From Alteromonadaceae bacterium XY-R5 (lineage in GTDB: Bacteria; Pseudomonadota; Gammaproteobacteria; Enterobacterales; Alteromonadaceae): a DNA stretch of 64,000 nucleotides. A program made the translations under genes and the position numbers. The DNA lies in contig LXWE01000001.1 in assembly GCA_001660395.1 (NCBI GenBank), positions 1,364,001 through 1,428,000 on the forward strand. The letters are read 5' to 3'. The number at the start of each line of letters is the position of its first letter. The stretch's first letter is position 1. The notes under the pieces are model-generated. The model did no database searches, had not been told where the DNA came from, and was given only the letters and a program-made list of their open reading frames with translations. This document shows, piece after piece, positions 1-9,116 of the stretch.

Positions 1-1272
1 TCCAAGACCATGCTAATCCCCAATCCTGGGGGGCGCCGCAACCAGACCGTCGAGCCGGATATGCTCGGCAAAACCGTGATTGCCACACCCGCTTCAGCGC
101 CACGGCCAACCCCCGCCGACAACGCCGGTTTAGGTGAAAATTGCCTGCTGGTGCAGGCCAGAGACATCATCAGCCTGGCGGGCAACCTGCGCACCCTGAG
201 CCCGAGCAATAGCATTGACCAGCTACGCATTGACGTTGAAAACCTGTTTCGCCAGTTCGATCAGCATCTGAGCAACCTGGGCATCACAGACGAAGTTCGC
301 CTTACCGCTCGCTACCTGCTGTGCTGCCTTATCGATGAACTGGTGTTAAGCACGCCCTGGGGCATCGACAGCCCCTGGAGCCAGCAAACCCTGTTAGGCA
401 AGTACCACAATGAAACCGCAGGCGGTGAAAAGTTTTTCTTAATCGCCAATAAGTTACTGCAACAACCCCAGCGGAATTTAGACCTGATTGAGCTGTGCTA
501 CGTCTGTCTGGCACTGGGTTTCAAAGGCAAGTATCGCCTCAGTCAAACCTGCGAAGGCGATATTGCCCAAATCAGCAACAGTTTGTATCAGCCCATCGCC
601 CTGCAACGGCCTGTCACTGCGGATTTGTCACCCCACTGGCATGCCGCACCTGCGCCCGGCCCCAGCATCGAAAAACGTCTTCCGCCAACCTTGCTGTTTA
701 CCCTGCTGAGTTTTGTATGCATCGGCTTGTTTATTGCCCTGCTTTCTCATTTAAATGCCAGAGTATCGCCGCTACTGGCAAAAATTGAAGCCATCGCCTG
801 GGATGACTTACTCGCGCCTGCTGAAGTGGCAACACCACAGCCTCTGGCGATTGAAGACATGGTCAGCCAGATACGCGAGGCGTTACAGCCTGACATTGCC
901 GCGCACAAAGTCGCGGTTTTAAGCGAAAACAACCGGGTGGTGATCCGCTTAATCAGCGAAGCGTTGTTTCCGCCCGGCAGTACCCAAATCAACCCCGCGG
1001 CATTGCCTAATCTCGATACTCTGGTGGACGCCATCCTGCCCTTCGCCAATACCCTGATCATTGCCGGACATACAGATTCAAGCGGACGCGCCGAGTCGAA
1101 CTGGAGCATCTCGCGACAGCGGGCAGAAGCCATTGAAACCTGGTTAGTGTCGCGCACGCCAGGCGTTACCAACACCATTACTCGCGGCGTGGCCGACACG
1201 CAGCCCTTGGTCAGTGGCCGCAGTGCCAGCGAGAATCGCCGGGTCGAGCTGATCCTGTTACCCAAGGAATAA
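1..1272 (+). CDS. tssL: T6SS inner-membrane protein TssL (DotU/IcmH) with C-terminal OmpA domain, 5' end outside window
   Basis: Membrane-complex component of the type VI secretion system. The reading frame is open to the window edge: codons S-K-T precede the ATG at 10, and the motif LIPNPGGRR is normally preceded by a few residues in TssL, so the true start is probably just upstream. A cytoplasmic DotU-like helical domain covers about residues 35-205. One membrane helix follows (about 226-248, LLFTLLSFVCIGLF). A periplasmic OmpA-like peptidoglycan-binding domain occupies about 300-420, with the signature GHTDSSG near 353 and ENRRVEL near the end. This is the long TssL form that carries its own peptidoglycan anchor. 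tssM follows 5 bp downstream, so they are co-transcribed. Confidence 0.93.
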   Translation, partial: SKTMLIPNPGGRRNQTVEPDMLGKTVIATPASAPRPTPADNAGLGENCLLVQARDIISLAGNLRTLSPSNSIDQLRIDVENLFRQFDQHLSNLGITDEVRLTARYLLCCLIDELVLSTPWGIDSPWSQQTLLGKYHNETAGGEKFFLIANKLLQQPQRNLDLIELCYVCLALGFKGKYRLSQTCEGDIAQISNSLYQPIALQRPVTADLSPHWHAAPAPGPSIEKRLPPTLLFTLLSFVCIGLFIALLSHLNARVSPLLAKIEAIAWDDLLAPAEVATPQPLAIEDMVSQIREALQPDIAAHKVAVLSENNRVVIRLISEALFPPGSTQINPAALPNLDTLVDAILPFANTLIIAGHTDSSGRAESNWSISRQRAEAIETWLVSRTPGVTNTITRGVADTQPLVSGRSASENRRVELILLPKE

Positions 1273-1277
1273 ACCGA

Positions 1278-4200
1278 ATGTTCGCGCAATTGCACAGGCT
1301 CTATTCACACCCTTTGTTTGTCCCGGTTGTTTGCCTCATCCTGGCAATTCTGCTGATTGTATTCGCCGGCCCCTTTATTGCGCTGGCAGGCTATGTACCG
1401 CTGGCCGACTGGGTAACACGCATTCTGCTAAGTGCCGCACTGGTTGCCGGATATGCCCTGTATAAATACATTCAGCATCTTAAATCCTTGCAACAGCAGG
1501 ATAAATTAGTCGCCCAAATCACCGCCACCGACAGCAATGCCAGTCAGGCCATAGATGCCGAGGCATCTGCGCTGCGGGAGAAATTTACTGCCGCATTTGA
1601 CGCCCTGAAACAGACCAAAGGCGGCCCGCTGTCTCTGACCAAAGTCCCCTGGTATATGATCATTGGTTCACCGGGTACGGGCAAAACGACTCTGCTGTCG
1701 AATTCAGGCCTGTCATTTCCCCTGGCTGATAAGCTCGGCAACAAAGCCTTAGTCGGTGTCGGCGGCACCAAAAACTGCGAATGGTGGATCACCAAAGATG
1801 CGGTATTGCTGGATACCGCCGGGCGTTATGCGTCCCAGGACAGCTATCAGAAGGTCGATGAATCCGGCTGGAAGCACTTTTTAGCCCTGATTAAACGCTT
1901 TCGGAAAAAGCCCATCAGCGGACTGCTGGTGAGCCTGAGCATGACGGATATCAGCAGCCTTAACGAATACGAGCTGAGTCAGCAGGTGGCGCAGATTAAA
2001 CAGCGCATTGCCGAAGTAAACGACTATTTCAATACCCGCTTTCCCGTCTATCTGATTATCACCAAAGCCGACATGCTCGCAGGCTTTAGCCAGTTTTTTG
2101 AGACCTTTTCGCACAAAGAGCGCGAACAGGCCTTTGGCTTTACGTTTGCGCCGTCGGTATCTGGCAGCGAAGATGCCAGCCAGGAGTTTGCCCAACAGTT
2201 TTCGGCCCTGCATCAGTCTTTGTGTCGCCGCCAGTGGCACAGACTAGCCCTGGAACGGGATTCAGGGCGCAAGAGTTTACTCTACGGGTTTGGCGAGCAA
2301 CTTGCGTCGCTGCAAACGCCGTTAAAGGGCATCATCCGCCAGTTAACCAGTACCGAAGAAGGGATGAGCACAGGCATACTACGCGGCCTGTATTTTACCA
2401 GCGGCACTCAGTCCGGCGCGCCCATCGACCGGATGCAGGCGCGGATCTCACAGGTACTGGGCATGCAGTCCAGCAACCGGCCTTTGTGGAACAATGATCA
2501 GCGCAGCTATTTCATTAAAGACCTGCTGCAACAGGTGGTGTTTGCCGAAGCCGACCGCTTTGGCACCCTGGCCGGATATGAGCGCCGCCAAAAACGCGTG
2601 AAGCAGTTTGCGCTGGGATTTTTTACCCTACTGTGTGTGATGACCTGCGCCGGACTGTTAACCAGCTTTAATAACAACCTTAACTATCTGGCTCAGGCCG
2701 ATGCATCCGTTGATAGCTGGCTGGAACAGTTTACCCAAACCAAACGCAACGATAGCCTTGAGCGTCAGTTACCGGCGTTAAATGACTTTTTAACCACCAT
2801 CAATGGTCTGGAAGATACCCAGCAACGGCATTTCGCCGGCATGGGTTTAAACCAGAGCCCGGCCCTGACAAGCTCTCTCGATGCCAGCTACCAGCGCCTG
2901 TTAACCACAGTATTGCTGCCCTTTATCCAGCAACAGCTGGAAAACCTGTTAACCCCGGGGCATCCGCCAGCCCAGCAATACCAGGCACTAAAAACCTATC
3001 TGATGCTGGCCGACAACGGCAAATTGCGTAAAAATCCTTACATCAAACAGTTCCTGACCCAAAACCTTAATCAGGACAAGCACTTTTCGACCGCCGAGTA
3101 CCTGCAACTGCAGGCCCATATGCAGAGTCTGGTGGATAGCGGCATTCGCTTCACCAGCGTGAATGCGGCCCTGATTGCCGATGCCCGGCGCATTTTACGC
3201 GCCCAGCCACTGGGCGAAATCTATTATCGGGAATTTAAAAACACCCTGAGCAGTCAGTCCGCCAGTTACATTTCTATGGCGCAACTGGCGGGGTCTGACT
3301 GGCGCAATCTGTTTACGACAGGACTGGATGAGATCCAGACCATTGCCGGCATCTTTACCCCGGCCCAGTTTGGACAAATCATCAATCAGGCCATTCCCGA
3401 CTATCTGGATGATCTGGCGGATGAAGCCTGGGTACTTGGCAGCGAGAATGTGATTGATCAGGCCGCCACCACCAAGCAATTGCGTAACCTGTATGTGCAG
3501 GATTATGTCGATAGCTGGCAGAAGCTCCTCGATAGCGTCGCTATTTCAGCCACCGAGAACGCCGCTACTTTGCTGACCCGTTTACAGGCGCTGACCCAGT
3601 CAACATCGCCGCTTATCGGCTTGCTCAACTCGGTTGCCAAAGGTACCCAGTTAATCAATGTAGCGCCCGAAAATCGTCTGGACTTTACCCAGCAAGCCAA
3701 TGAACAGCTGGGTTCAGCCCGTCAGGCGTTGGGCCTGGATAAGGAAAAAATCTATGTTACGTCGCGTTTTAGCAAGCTGCATGAAGTTATGGCAACCCAG
3801 CAGCAGGCAGCACTGGAACAGCAGATCCGCGGCTTGATCCAGGACATAGTGGTAAACCTCAACTTCCAGTTGCAGAACACCCAGACCACCAATACTCCAA
3901 TTTCATTAAATGCCCTGCAAGGCTTCGGCTTTGGCCAAATTGCGCCCCTTAACCGATGGACAGCCGAACTCGTCAGCACCATCAACACTGCCCAGCACCA
4001 GTTGCAAAAGCAACAGTGGAATGCCCTGTGGCAGAATCAGGTGTTACCCGCCTGTACCAATATTGTTAAGCTGAAATACCCCTTCCAGCGGGCGTCGGAT
4101 GTCGATGCCAGCATCGCCGATCTGGTCCAGCTGTTTGCCGCCAACGGCAACCTTGCCAGCTTCTTTAATCAGCATCTGGCCAGCTTGGTCAATACCCAGG

Positions 4201-4706
4201 TGTCGCCGTGGCAATGGCAACGTAATGCCCAGACTGACTACCAGTTTAGTCCCCTGGTATTGGCTTTCTTTGAATCCGCTCAGCGCATCCAGCAAACCTT
4301 ATTTGGCCCCAATGGCAGCGCCCCCAATACCCAGCTTATTGTTACGCCTGTCTATTTAGATCCGCGTCTGGCCCGTTTACGCATGAGCCTGTATGGCACC
4401 AATATCGATTACCAGTTTGGCCGCCCCACGCCAACCACTATCACCTGGCCTGCATTAAGTACCCAGGACAGCAAGATCAACTTTATCAGACGCGACGGCA
4501 GTGAAATTATCACCAGCAAACAAGGTATGTTTGCCCTGTCCCGCCTGATAGATGCAGGGCAGATTGAGCCAAGCTCAGGTGCGCAGTTAAGGGTGGGTTT
4601 CAAACAAAATGACTATAAAGCCATTTTCGAAGTCTCCTCCGCCACACCTAATACTCCGCTGATATTTAAGCAATTATCAGCCTTTCAGTGTCTGACCAGC
4701 CTATAG
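1278..4706 (+). CDS. tssM: T6SS membrane subunit TssM (IcmF)
   Basis: Large inner-membrane subunit of the T6SS trans-envelope complex, which links TssL to the outer-membrane lipoprotein TssJ. The protein has 1142 aa, usual for the family. Two hydrophobic helices lie near the N-terminus (about 14-35 and 45-63). A cytoplasmic NTPase-like domain has an intact Walker A (GSPGTGKTT, about 129-137) and a Walker-B-like VLLDTAGRY near 175. A third helix lies at about 445-465 (FALGFFTLLCVMTCAGLL), followed by a long periplasmic region. An AAGGA ribosome binding site precedes the ATG. The gene sits between tssL (5 bp gap) and tagF (7 bp gap), a normal order for the end of a T6SS operon. Confidence 0.95.
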   Translation: MFAQLHRLYSHPLFVPVVCLILAILLIVFAGPFIALAGYVPLADWVTRILLSAALVAGYALYKYIQHLKSLQQQDKLVAQITATDSNASQAIDAEASALREKFTAAFDALKQTKGGPLSLTKVPWYMIIGSPGTGKTTLLSNSGLSFPLADKLGNKALVGVGGTKNCEWWITKDAVLLDTAGRYASQDSYQKVDESGWKHFLALIKRFRKKPISGLLVSLSMTDISSLNEYELSQQVAQIKQRIAEVNDYFNTRFPVYLIITKADMLAGFSQFFETFSHKEREQAFGFTFAPSVSGSEDASQEFAQQFSALHQSLCRRQWHRLALERDSGRKSLLYGFGEQLASLQTPLKGIIRQLTSTEEGMSTGILRGLYFTSGTQSGAPIDRMQARISQVLGMQSSNRPLWNNDQRSYFIKDLLQQVVFAEADRFGTLAGYERRQKRVKQFALGFFTLLCVMTCAGLLTSFNNNLNYLAQADASVDSWLEQFTQTKRNDSLERQLPALNDFLTTINGLEDTQQRHFAGMGLNQSPALTSSLDASYQRLLTTVLLPFIQQQLENLLTPGHPPAQQYQALKTYLMLADNGKLRKNPYIKQFLTQNLNQDKHFSTAEYLQLQAHMQSLVDSGIRFTSVNAALIADARRILRAQPLGEIYYREFKNTLSSQSASYISMAQLAGSDWRNLFTTGLDEIQTIAGIFTPAQFGQIINQAIPDYLDDLADEAWVLGSENVIDQAATTKQLRNLYVQDYVDSWQKLLDSVAISATENAATLLTRLQALTQSTSPLIGLLNSVAKGTQLINVAPENRLDFTQQANEQLGSARQALGLDKEKIYVTSRFSKLHEVMATQQQAALEQQIRGLIQDIVVNLNFQLQNTQTTNTPISLNALQGFGFGQIAPLNRWTAELVSTINTAQHQLQKQQWNALWQNQVLPACTNIVKLKYPFQRASDVDASIADLVQLFAANGNLASFFNQHLASLVNTQVSPWQWQRNAQTDYQFSPLVLAFFESAQRIQQTLFGPNGSAPNTQLIVTPVYLDPRLARLRMSLYGTNIDYQFGRPTPTTITWPALSTQDSKINFIRRDGSEIITSKQGMFALSRLIDAGQIEPSSGAQLRVGFKQNDYKAIFEVSSATPNTPLIFKQLSAFQCLTSL

Positions 4707-4713
4707 GTGACAA

Positions 4714-5394
4714 ATGAAAGTGGGATTTTTCGGCAAGCTGCCCGGCTACGGTGACTTTGTTCAGCGCAACGTGTCACCTGAGCTGATTGGGTTTTGGGAC
4801 AACTGGCTAATGCAGTCCATTGATACCTCAATGGCGCAACTCAAAGATCACTGGCGCGATATCTATTTTACCAGCCCGGTCTGGCGCTTTACGGTGCAAC
4901 GCGGCGTTATTAACGACTCGACCATCTCAGGCCTGATGATGCCGAGTGTCGATGCCAGTGGTCGCAACTACCCATTTTTTGTGTTTTGTGAACTGCCGGC
5001 ACCCGCCAATCTGTTTAGCCTGTCCGCCGAATTAGAGCCTTTGCATATTCAGGGCGAAGACCTGATTATTCCACTTCTCAGCCAGACCCGCCCCGACCTC
5101 GACGACCTTGCCGATATATTAGGCCAGCATTACGGCCAGTATCGCCCTACTGTAACTTCCCCAGCTTCATCTGATATCACTTCATCTTCCGCCGATTTAT
5201 TTAAGCTCAGCAGCCCACAGCCAGTTTCAGCTCAGCATATGCATAATCTGTTTTGCGACGCCATGCTGGCCCGCCAACACCTGCGCCTTTCCATCTGGGC
5301 CCACTCTGCCAGTGAACAGTTTGATTACCTGCAACGCTACTTTCGCGGCATGCCGCCCGTGGATGCCTTCGCCTCGTTACTCAATGGCAACTAG
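4714..5394 (+). CDS. tagF: T6SS-associated protein TagF (ImpM family)
   Basis: 226 aa, matching the stand-alone TagF/ImpM family in its opening FFGKLPGYGDFVQRN and in WDNWL a few residues later. TagF is known as a post-translational repressor of T6SS firing, working with or against the threonine phosphorylation pathway (PpkA/PppA). A PP2C phosphatase and a Ser/Thr kinase are indeed encoded at 9117-12216. The SD AGGTGA lies just before the ATG. It is the last recognisable structural or accessory T6SS gene on this side. In many clusters pppA follows directly, whereas here about 3.7 kb of unrelated sequence intervenes. No PP2C domain is fused to it. Confidence 0.9.
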   Translation: MKVGFFGKLPGYGDFVQRNVSPELIGFWDNWLMQSIDTSMAQLKDHWRDIYFTSPVWRFTVQRGVINDSTISGLMMPSVDASGRNYPFFVFCELPAPANLFSLSAELEPLHIQGEDLIIPLLSQTRPDLDDLADILGQHYGQYRPTVTSPASSDITSSSADLFKLSSPQPVSAQHMHNLFCDAMLARQHLRLSIWAHSASEQFDYLQRYFRGMPPVDAFASLLNGN

Positions 5395-6047
5395 CACTGG
5401 CATTTGAGTAAGGTGATATAGTTTACCTTTAATGCGCTTGCTGATATTTTTGATCTTAGAATGGATAATGACTGCTTTGAGCGAATTGCGGAAGAAAATC
5501 TAGTAGTTAAAAAAATAAAGGTTAATTGCCCATAGCGGACCTTCTGTACTCATACTTGAAACCCATCAAACTTGCTGACACCAAATAAATTCATTTCTTC
5601 CGGAATTACTGAGAATTCACATTAAAACTCAAATAAATCATTGGAAACTGGCTTGTAATCAGTGACCATCCCCCTGAATTAGCACCAATTTCTAGATGAG
5701 ATTTTTCATATTATGCTGCCCGTTTTCTTGGTTGTAGCTGGTTACGATGACAAACAGATAGCTCCAGTGAACCACGGCATAAGCGAATTGCGAGTGTTTG
5801 GCGTTATTTTAAATTGAACGTGGTTGTTGCCTTCCTATCAAATTGAGCTAAGTGCATTTCAAACTTGAACGGTGGCGAGCAAAAAATTAGGAAATCCAAA
5901 ACATTAAGTTTAGATATTTACAATTTGTAATAATGATATATATGATAATTCTCACGCGCTTGTGGGATTTCTTTCAAACCTTATGGTTGTTGTTGTGGAA
6001 ACTTAGTGCATGTAACTAAATTTAGCCAGCAATCAAAAGGGATTCTA
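5395..6047. other. AT-rich intergenic stretch, no convincing gene
   Basis: About 650 bp after tagF, clearly AT-richer than the T6SS genes. The longest open stretch with a start that I noticed is a 34-codon ORF at 5713-5817 with no ribosome binding site. No terminator hairpin is obvious directly after tagF. The stretch may contain degraded mobile DNA, but I could identify no transposase fragment or paired inverted ends. The promoter of the following gene must lie near 5900-6000, where the sequence is very AT-rich. Confidence 0.5.
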
Positions 6048-7310
6048 ATGAAGGTATATTTGTCATATGTTTTAGCAGTGTTAATAATGCTGTCGGGAGT
6101 GAGCGTATCTGCGAACGCTGCAACGGGCGCGGATATGGTAGTTGGTGCAGCAGCGCTTGATACTGTAATTGATGAGGGTTTGAAAAAAACGGGGAATATG
6201 TTGAGTGATCAGCAGCGAGAATTGTTTTTCAGGGCAAGCGCACTTTTGGCGAGAGTTAAGTTAGAGGCACAGCAGGCCATGAAGGATGTGGATAGAACGC
6301 TCAATAGGGAGGAAATGGAAATATTCAATGAGGTAAATAGCTTAACTATTTCATTACAAATGCTCGCAGATGGTACGCTGGCGGATTTGAATCAATTATC
6401 TCTTAATTTAGAGAATGCAATGACGCGATTACCATTTTCGGATGATACACCTGCCCCAGTCTCATATGAGATTCCTATCTTAACGACGGTTCAAAACGGT
6501 AACTATGCCATCATTATCAACGGTGTTGAGCTGTTTAACGATAAGAATTACATTGTGTTTAATGGTAAGCGTATAGATACAAAGACCACTTTGACGAAAA
6601 GTCAGTTGCGCTTTGATTTCGGATTAACTAAGGATGATATCTTCGCTAATACCATCCATTCGATGGAAATACATTTATTTGAGAGTAAATATTTGTTTTG
6701 GGAAGATGAGCATATTTATAAGGTGGCGTATAATGTGGCCCCTGAAAAGATTGCGGACGTGAAAATAGTGTACCGCACATTTTCAAAAGAAAATGTATAT
6801 GACAAAAATAGAGATACGGTTGTTACGTCAACGCCAGGAGGGTGTGATACTAAAGAAACGAAACTCACTATAAATCCTACAGAAAATTATTATATGGACG
6901 TGCAAACGGTGAATGTTTCCAAAATACAAAGTGCTCAAGGGTCTAGTAGTTGTCATTTTGATAGAAATGACAGTAACTCATCGTCTCTTCAGGTAAGAGC
7001 AAAAGGTAGTTGCAGTTGTAGCTTGGGTATTAACAATGGATGTAGCAAAACAAAATGTATGGTGACATGGAAAGAGTACAGGATCGTCGACAAGTATGTC
7101 GATGCTTCAGTCACTCATGAACTAAAATACGATACTTCTAAAGTAATCGAATTACCCCCGAATACCCATACATTTGTTAAAGTTGTAATTACATTCTATA
7201 ACGGCAAAACAATTGAGATAATGGAACCACAGTTTGATAAGCATTATTTGTCTTTTAAATACGATGCGGTGGGTCATAAAGCGCAAATAGCGTTTAGTGG
7301 TGCGATTTAG
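6048..7310 (+). CDS. Secreted protein of unknown function, six Cys in the mature chain
   Basis: Not recognised. The start is taken at 6048 because AAAAGG lies 7 bp upstream and the product then begins with a clean signal peptide (MKVYLSYVLAVLIML, cleavage near ANA-AT); an in-frame ATG at 6006 would add 14 hydrophilic residues. The mature chain is about 395 aa. A helical, amphipathic N-terminal part (about 20-130) is followed by a beta-rich part from about 140. Six cysteines cluster at about 265-335 (GGCD, SSCHF, SCSCS, NGCSKTKC), suggesting disulfides and a periplasmic or extracellular location. Base composition is AT-rich compared with the T6SS genes on either side, consistent with acquired cargo. 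A terminator follows at 7341. T6SS-linked effector, immunity or adhesin roles are possible but unsupported. Confidence 0.75.
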   Translation: MKVYLSYVLAVLIMLSGVSVSANAATGADMVVGAAALDTVIDEGLKKTGNMLSDQQRELFFRASALLARVKLEAQQAMKDVDRTLNREEMEIFNEVNSLTISLQMLADGTLADLNQLSLNLENAMTRLPFSDDTPAPVSYEIPILTTVQNGNYAIIINGVELFNDKNYIVFNGKRIDTKTTLTKSQLRFDFGLTKDDIFANTIHSMEIHLFESKYLFWEDEHIYKVAYNVAPEKIADVKIVYRTFSKENVYDKNRDTVVTSTPGGCDTKETKLTINPTENYYMDVQTVNVSKIQSAQGSSSCHFDRNDSNSSSLQVRAKGSCSCSLGINNGCSKTKCMVTWKEYRIVDKYVDASVTHELKYDTSKVIELPPNTHTFVKVVITFYNGKTIEIMEPQFDKHYLSFKYDAVGHKAQIAFSGAI

Positions 7311-7340
7311 TCACTGGATATAGAATAAGAGTGAAGTGTT

Positions 7341-7365
7341 GCCCAGCGAAAGTTGGGCTTTTTTT
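7341..7365 (+). terminator. Intrinsic terminator of the 6048-7310 gene
   Basis: GCCCAGC and GTTGGGC form a 7-bp stem (one G-U pair) closed by a GAAA tetraloop and followed by seven T. It lies 30 bp after the stop codon, so the secreted-protein gene is probably a single transcription unit. Confidence 0.85.
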
Positions 7366-7666
7366 CGGCTGAAAGAGAGCCTTAAATCCTACTATTTCTT
7401 CATAGTCACCTCTTAAATAAAAATAAGATTCTCTAACTCCTGATTTGGAAAGATAAGTCTCGCGAGGTTCAGTTACGTAGTCATTTGGGTCTAACTCGTT
7501 TTGCCTCCATTGGCTAACTTGCCTGAACACTGGATGTCCGCTTTGGGAGAATTATTAGTACTAGAGTGAGCTAGGTGGATTTTATTGAAATGACCGCTTT
7601 TGACCAGAAGCGGAAACAACTCAATCCAACCTAAAAATCCCAGTCTGTTGTATCGTCCCTGCCAGC

Positions 7667-8758
7667 TTATGCCTGGATCCTGGGAGGCTTTTCAACGATC
7701 TTGTTCGCGGCTAAATTCTGCAGTTGGCCATTCACCTTTAGGGCATCTACGGCCATGAACCAGTCCCCCGGGCGGTTAAAGGGGTCGTTCACCCGGACAT
7801 TATTTAAATTGACGCGATACTTCAATCCAAGCAACGCCAGTGTGGCGTCCAGTTCTTCCGCGCGCGCGCGATAATGCCCGGTTTTATTGGTGATACCCAC
7901 AACCCGGCCGCCGGTAATGGCGATTTCACCACCGGCTTTGACCGGCGCTCCAGAGAAAAAACTGGAATGATGGAAATGATCTTTGCGGTGTGAACCCAGA
8001 TAGAAATTACCGTTAAAATCTACCACAAATATTCCCCAGCCATCACCCGCATTCGATGACGTCAAATTGCCAGTGTGATAAAGATCGCCGTTATCGTGAC
8101 GTGCTAAACCGCCAGTGAAGTAGACCCGGTAGGCTTGCCTGCCAGCATGATCAAGATACTGTACTCCGGCAGGAGGCGTGCCATCCCGGTCGAGAGTTTC
8201 ACCATCTTCTTTGGCCCATCTGCGTACTGTATCAACCCAGGAATTTAAGCTCAGTTGCGCGCCACTATTGAGCCAGTCATTTATGGTTCCCTCGCCAAAG
8301 TGTCGAGAGGCGGCCCTCTCATAACGATAATCGTTGCCCAGCGTGCGCCCAACTGTTCTTCCATTCATTGCAACGTTGTCGTAAAAGCCTTCAAATTCCA
8401 AACGGTTGTTCAGGGTTTCAATATTATGCTGTTTATGAGCACCTAATAGATGTGTTGCTATATCAACGATTCTCTGATCTAAGGCCCCTTTTAACTTCTT
8501 TATTTTATCCTCCTCTAACTCGGTCAAGCCATTGTCCCAACCATTTATGGCGGAGTAACAGTTAACTCTGACCGCGCGCAACCTGTCTACAGCAGGCATG
8601 GATAACAAGGTGCGGAAAGTCTCAGCTCTTTTTAGGGTATCGTAGATATCATCAACCACGACATTATGTCGTTTAAAAGCACCCTGCATGCCGGTCCTGC
8701 CAAGGGTATATTTGAAGTGATAGGCCGTTGGAATGCCATTCACAATTTCATTTGCCAT
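7667..8758 (-). CDS. Cytosolic protein with IQM-like C-terminal domain; candidate T6SS or polymorphic effector
   Basis: 363 aa, no signal peptide or membrane helix; AGAGGGA precedes the ATG. The N-terminal half (1-200) is helical and unassigned. Residues about 205-335 recall the module of plant IQM (IQ-motif calmodulin-binding) proteins, also seen in assorted bacterial proteins: VYFTGGLA, then GDGWGIFVVD, LGSHRKDHFHHSSFFSG, GGEI, and the ending GITNKTGHYRA. The many conserved His, Ser and Tyr (HHSSF, GHY) suggest an active or binding site, but the activity is not known to me. The gene lies on the minus strand between tagF and the PP2C gene, the sort of place where T6SS cargo is found. No obvious immunity gene adjoins it. 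The IQM similarity rests on recalled motifs; the effector role is inference. Confidence 0.7.
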   Translation of the reverse strand: MANEIVNGIPTAYHFKYTLGRTGMQGAFKRHNVVVDDIYDTLKRAETFRTLLSMPAVDRLRAVRVNCYSAINGWDNGLTELEEDKIKKLKGALDQRIVDIATHLLGAHKQHNIETLNNRLEFEGFYDNVAMNGRTVGRTLGNDYRYERAASRHFGEGTINDWLNSGAQLSLNSWVDTVRRWAKEDGETLDRDGTPPAGVQYLDHAGRQAYRVYFTGGLARHDNGDLYHTGNLTSSNAGDGWGIFVVDFNGNFYLGSHRKDHFHHSSFFSGAPVKAGGEIAITGGRVVGITNKTGHYRARAEELDATLALLGLKYRVNLNNVRVNDPFNRPGDWFMAVDALKVNGQLQNLAANKIVEKPPRIQA

Positions 8759-8761
8759 GCT

Positions 8762-9116
8762 TACTTCCCTCTGTTTCTGGCTCCGGCATCAGTGCACAAG
8801 CCTCGCCGGGCTATTCGTTGGCGGTTGCTGATACGCCACTTACAAGCCTACGCGTCTGCTGACGAAATAGTTGCAGCTGTGCCTCAGCGATTACTTTTCG
8901 CGCACACAAGCCAAAACGCTAACGCCGCAAAAACATAGCGAAATAAAGTCACAAACCTGCCGTAATCAGGACGAAAATACGGAAAACTCGCCTTGAATCC
9001 GGCTACGAATACAGCCTGTGAAAACGAAGCCATCAGATGAATATCTGGCGAAAGATTGGCGCAGGTGTCTGCCACTGAGGGTGAGCGCCAATCGCAAATG
9101 AAGTGAGGTAACGGAA
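8762..9116. repeat. Gene-free 355-bp stretch, possibly a dispersed repeat
   Basis: No real gene. The minus strand has a 63-codon open frame (8884-9075) whose translation (MADTCANLSPDIHLM..., then FPYFRPDYGRFVTLF) resembles the small spurious proteins repeatedly annotated in Alteromonadales and Shewanella genomes. I therefore suspect a multicopy non-coding element rather than a gene. It also has to contain the promoter of the minus-strand gene ending at 7667. Only one copy is present in this window, so repetition cannot be shown here. Confidence 0.3.

Noticed and set aside
747-1295. 182-codon minus-strand frame inside tssL
   Set aside because: Shadow of the OmpA-domain coding region; tssL is clear on the plus strand.
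5713-5817. 34-codon open frame in the gap after tagF
   Set aside because: Too short, no ribosome binding site, no recognisable motif.
5930-5955. AT-rich stretch resembling a Fur box before the 6048 gene
   Set aside because: Only about 13 of 19 positions fit by eye, which AT-rich DNA gives by chance.
7294-7530. 78-codon minus-strand open frame, possible immunity gene downstream of the IQM-like gene
   Set aside because: Starts at a GTG without a ribosome binding site and its second half is the reverse complement of the terminator and of the 3' end of the 6048-7310 gene.
8884-9075. 63-codon minus-strand open frame
   Set aside because: Looks like one of the spurious small frames in intergenic repeats; no clear start signal.
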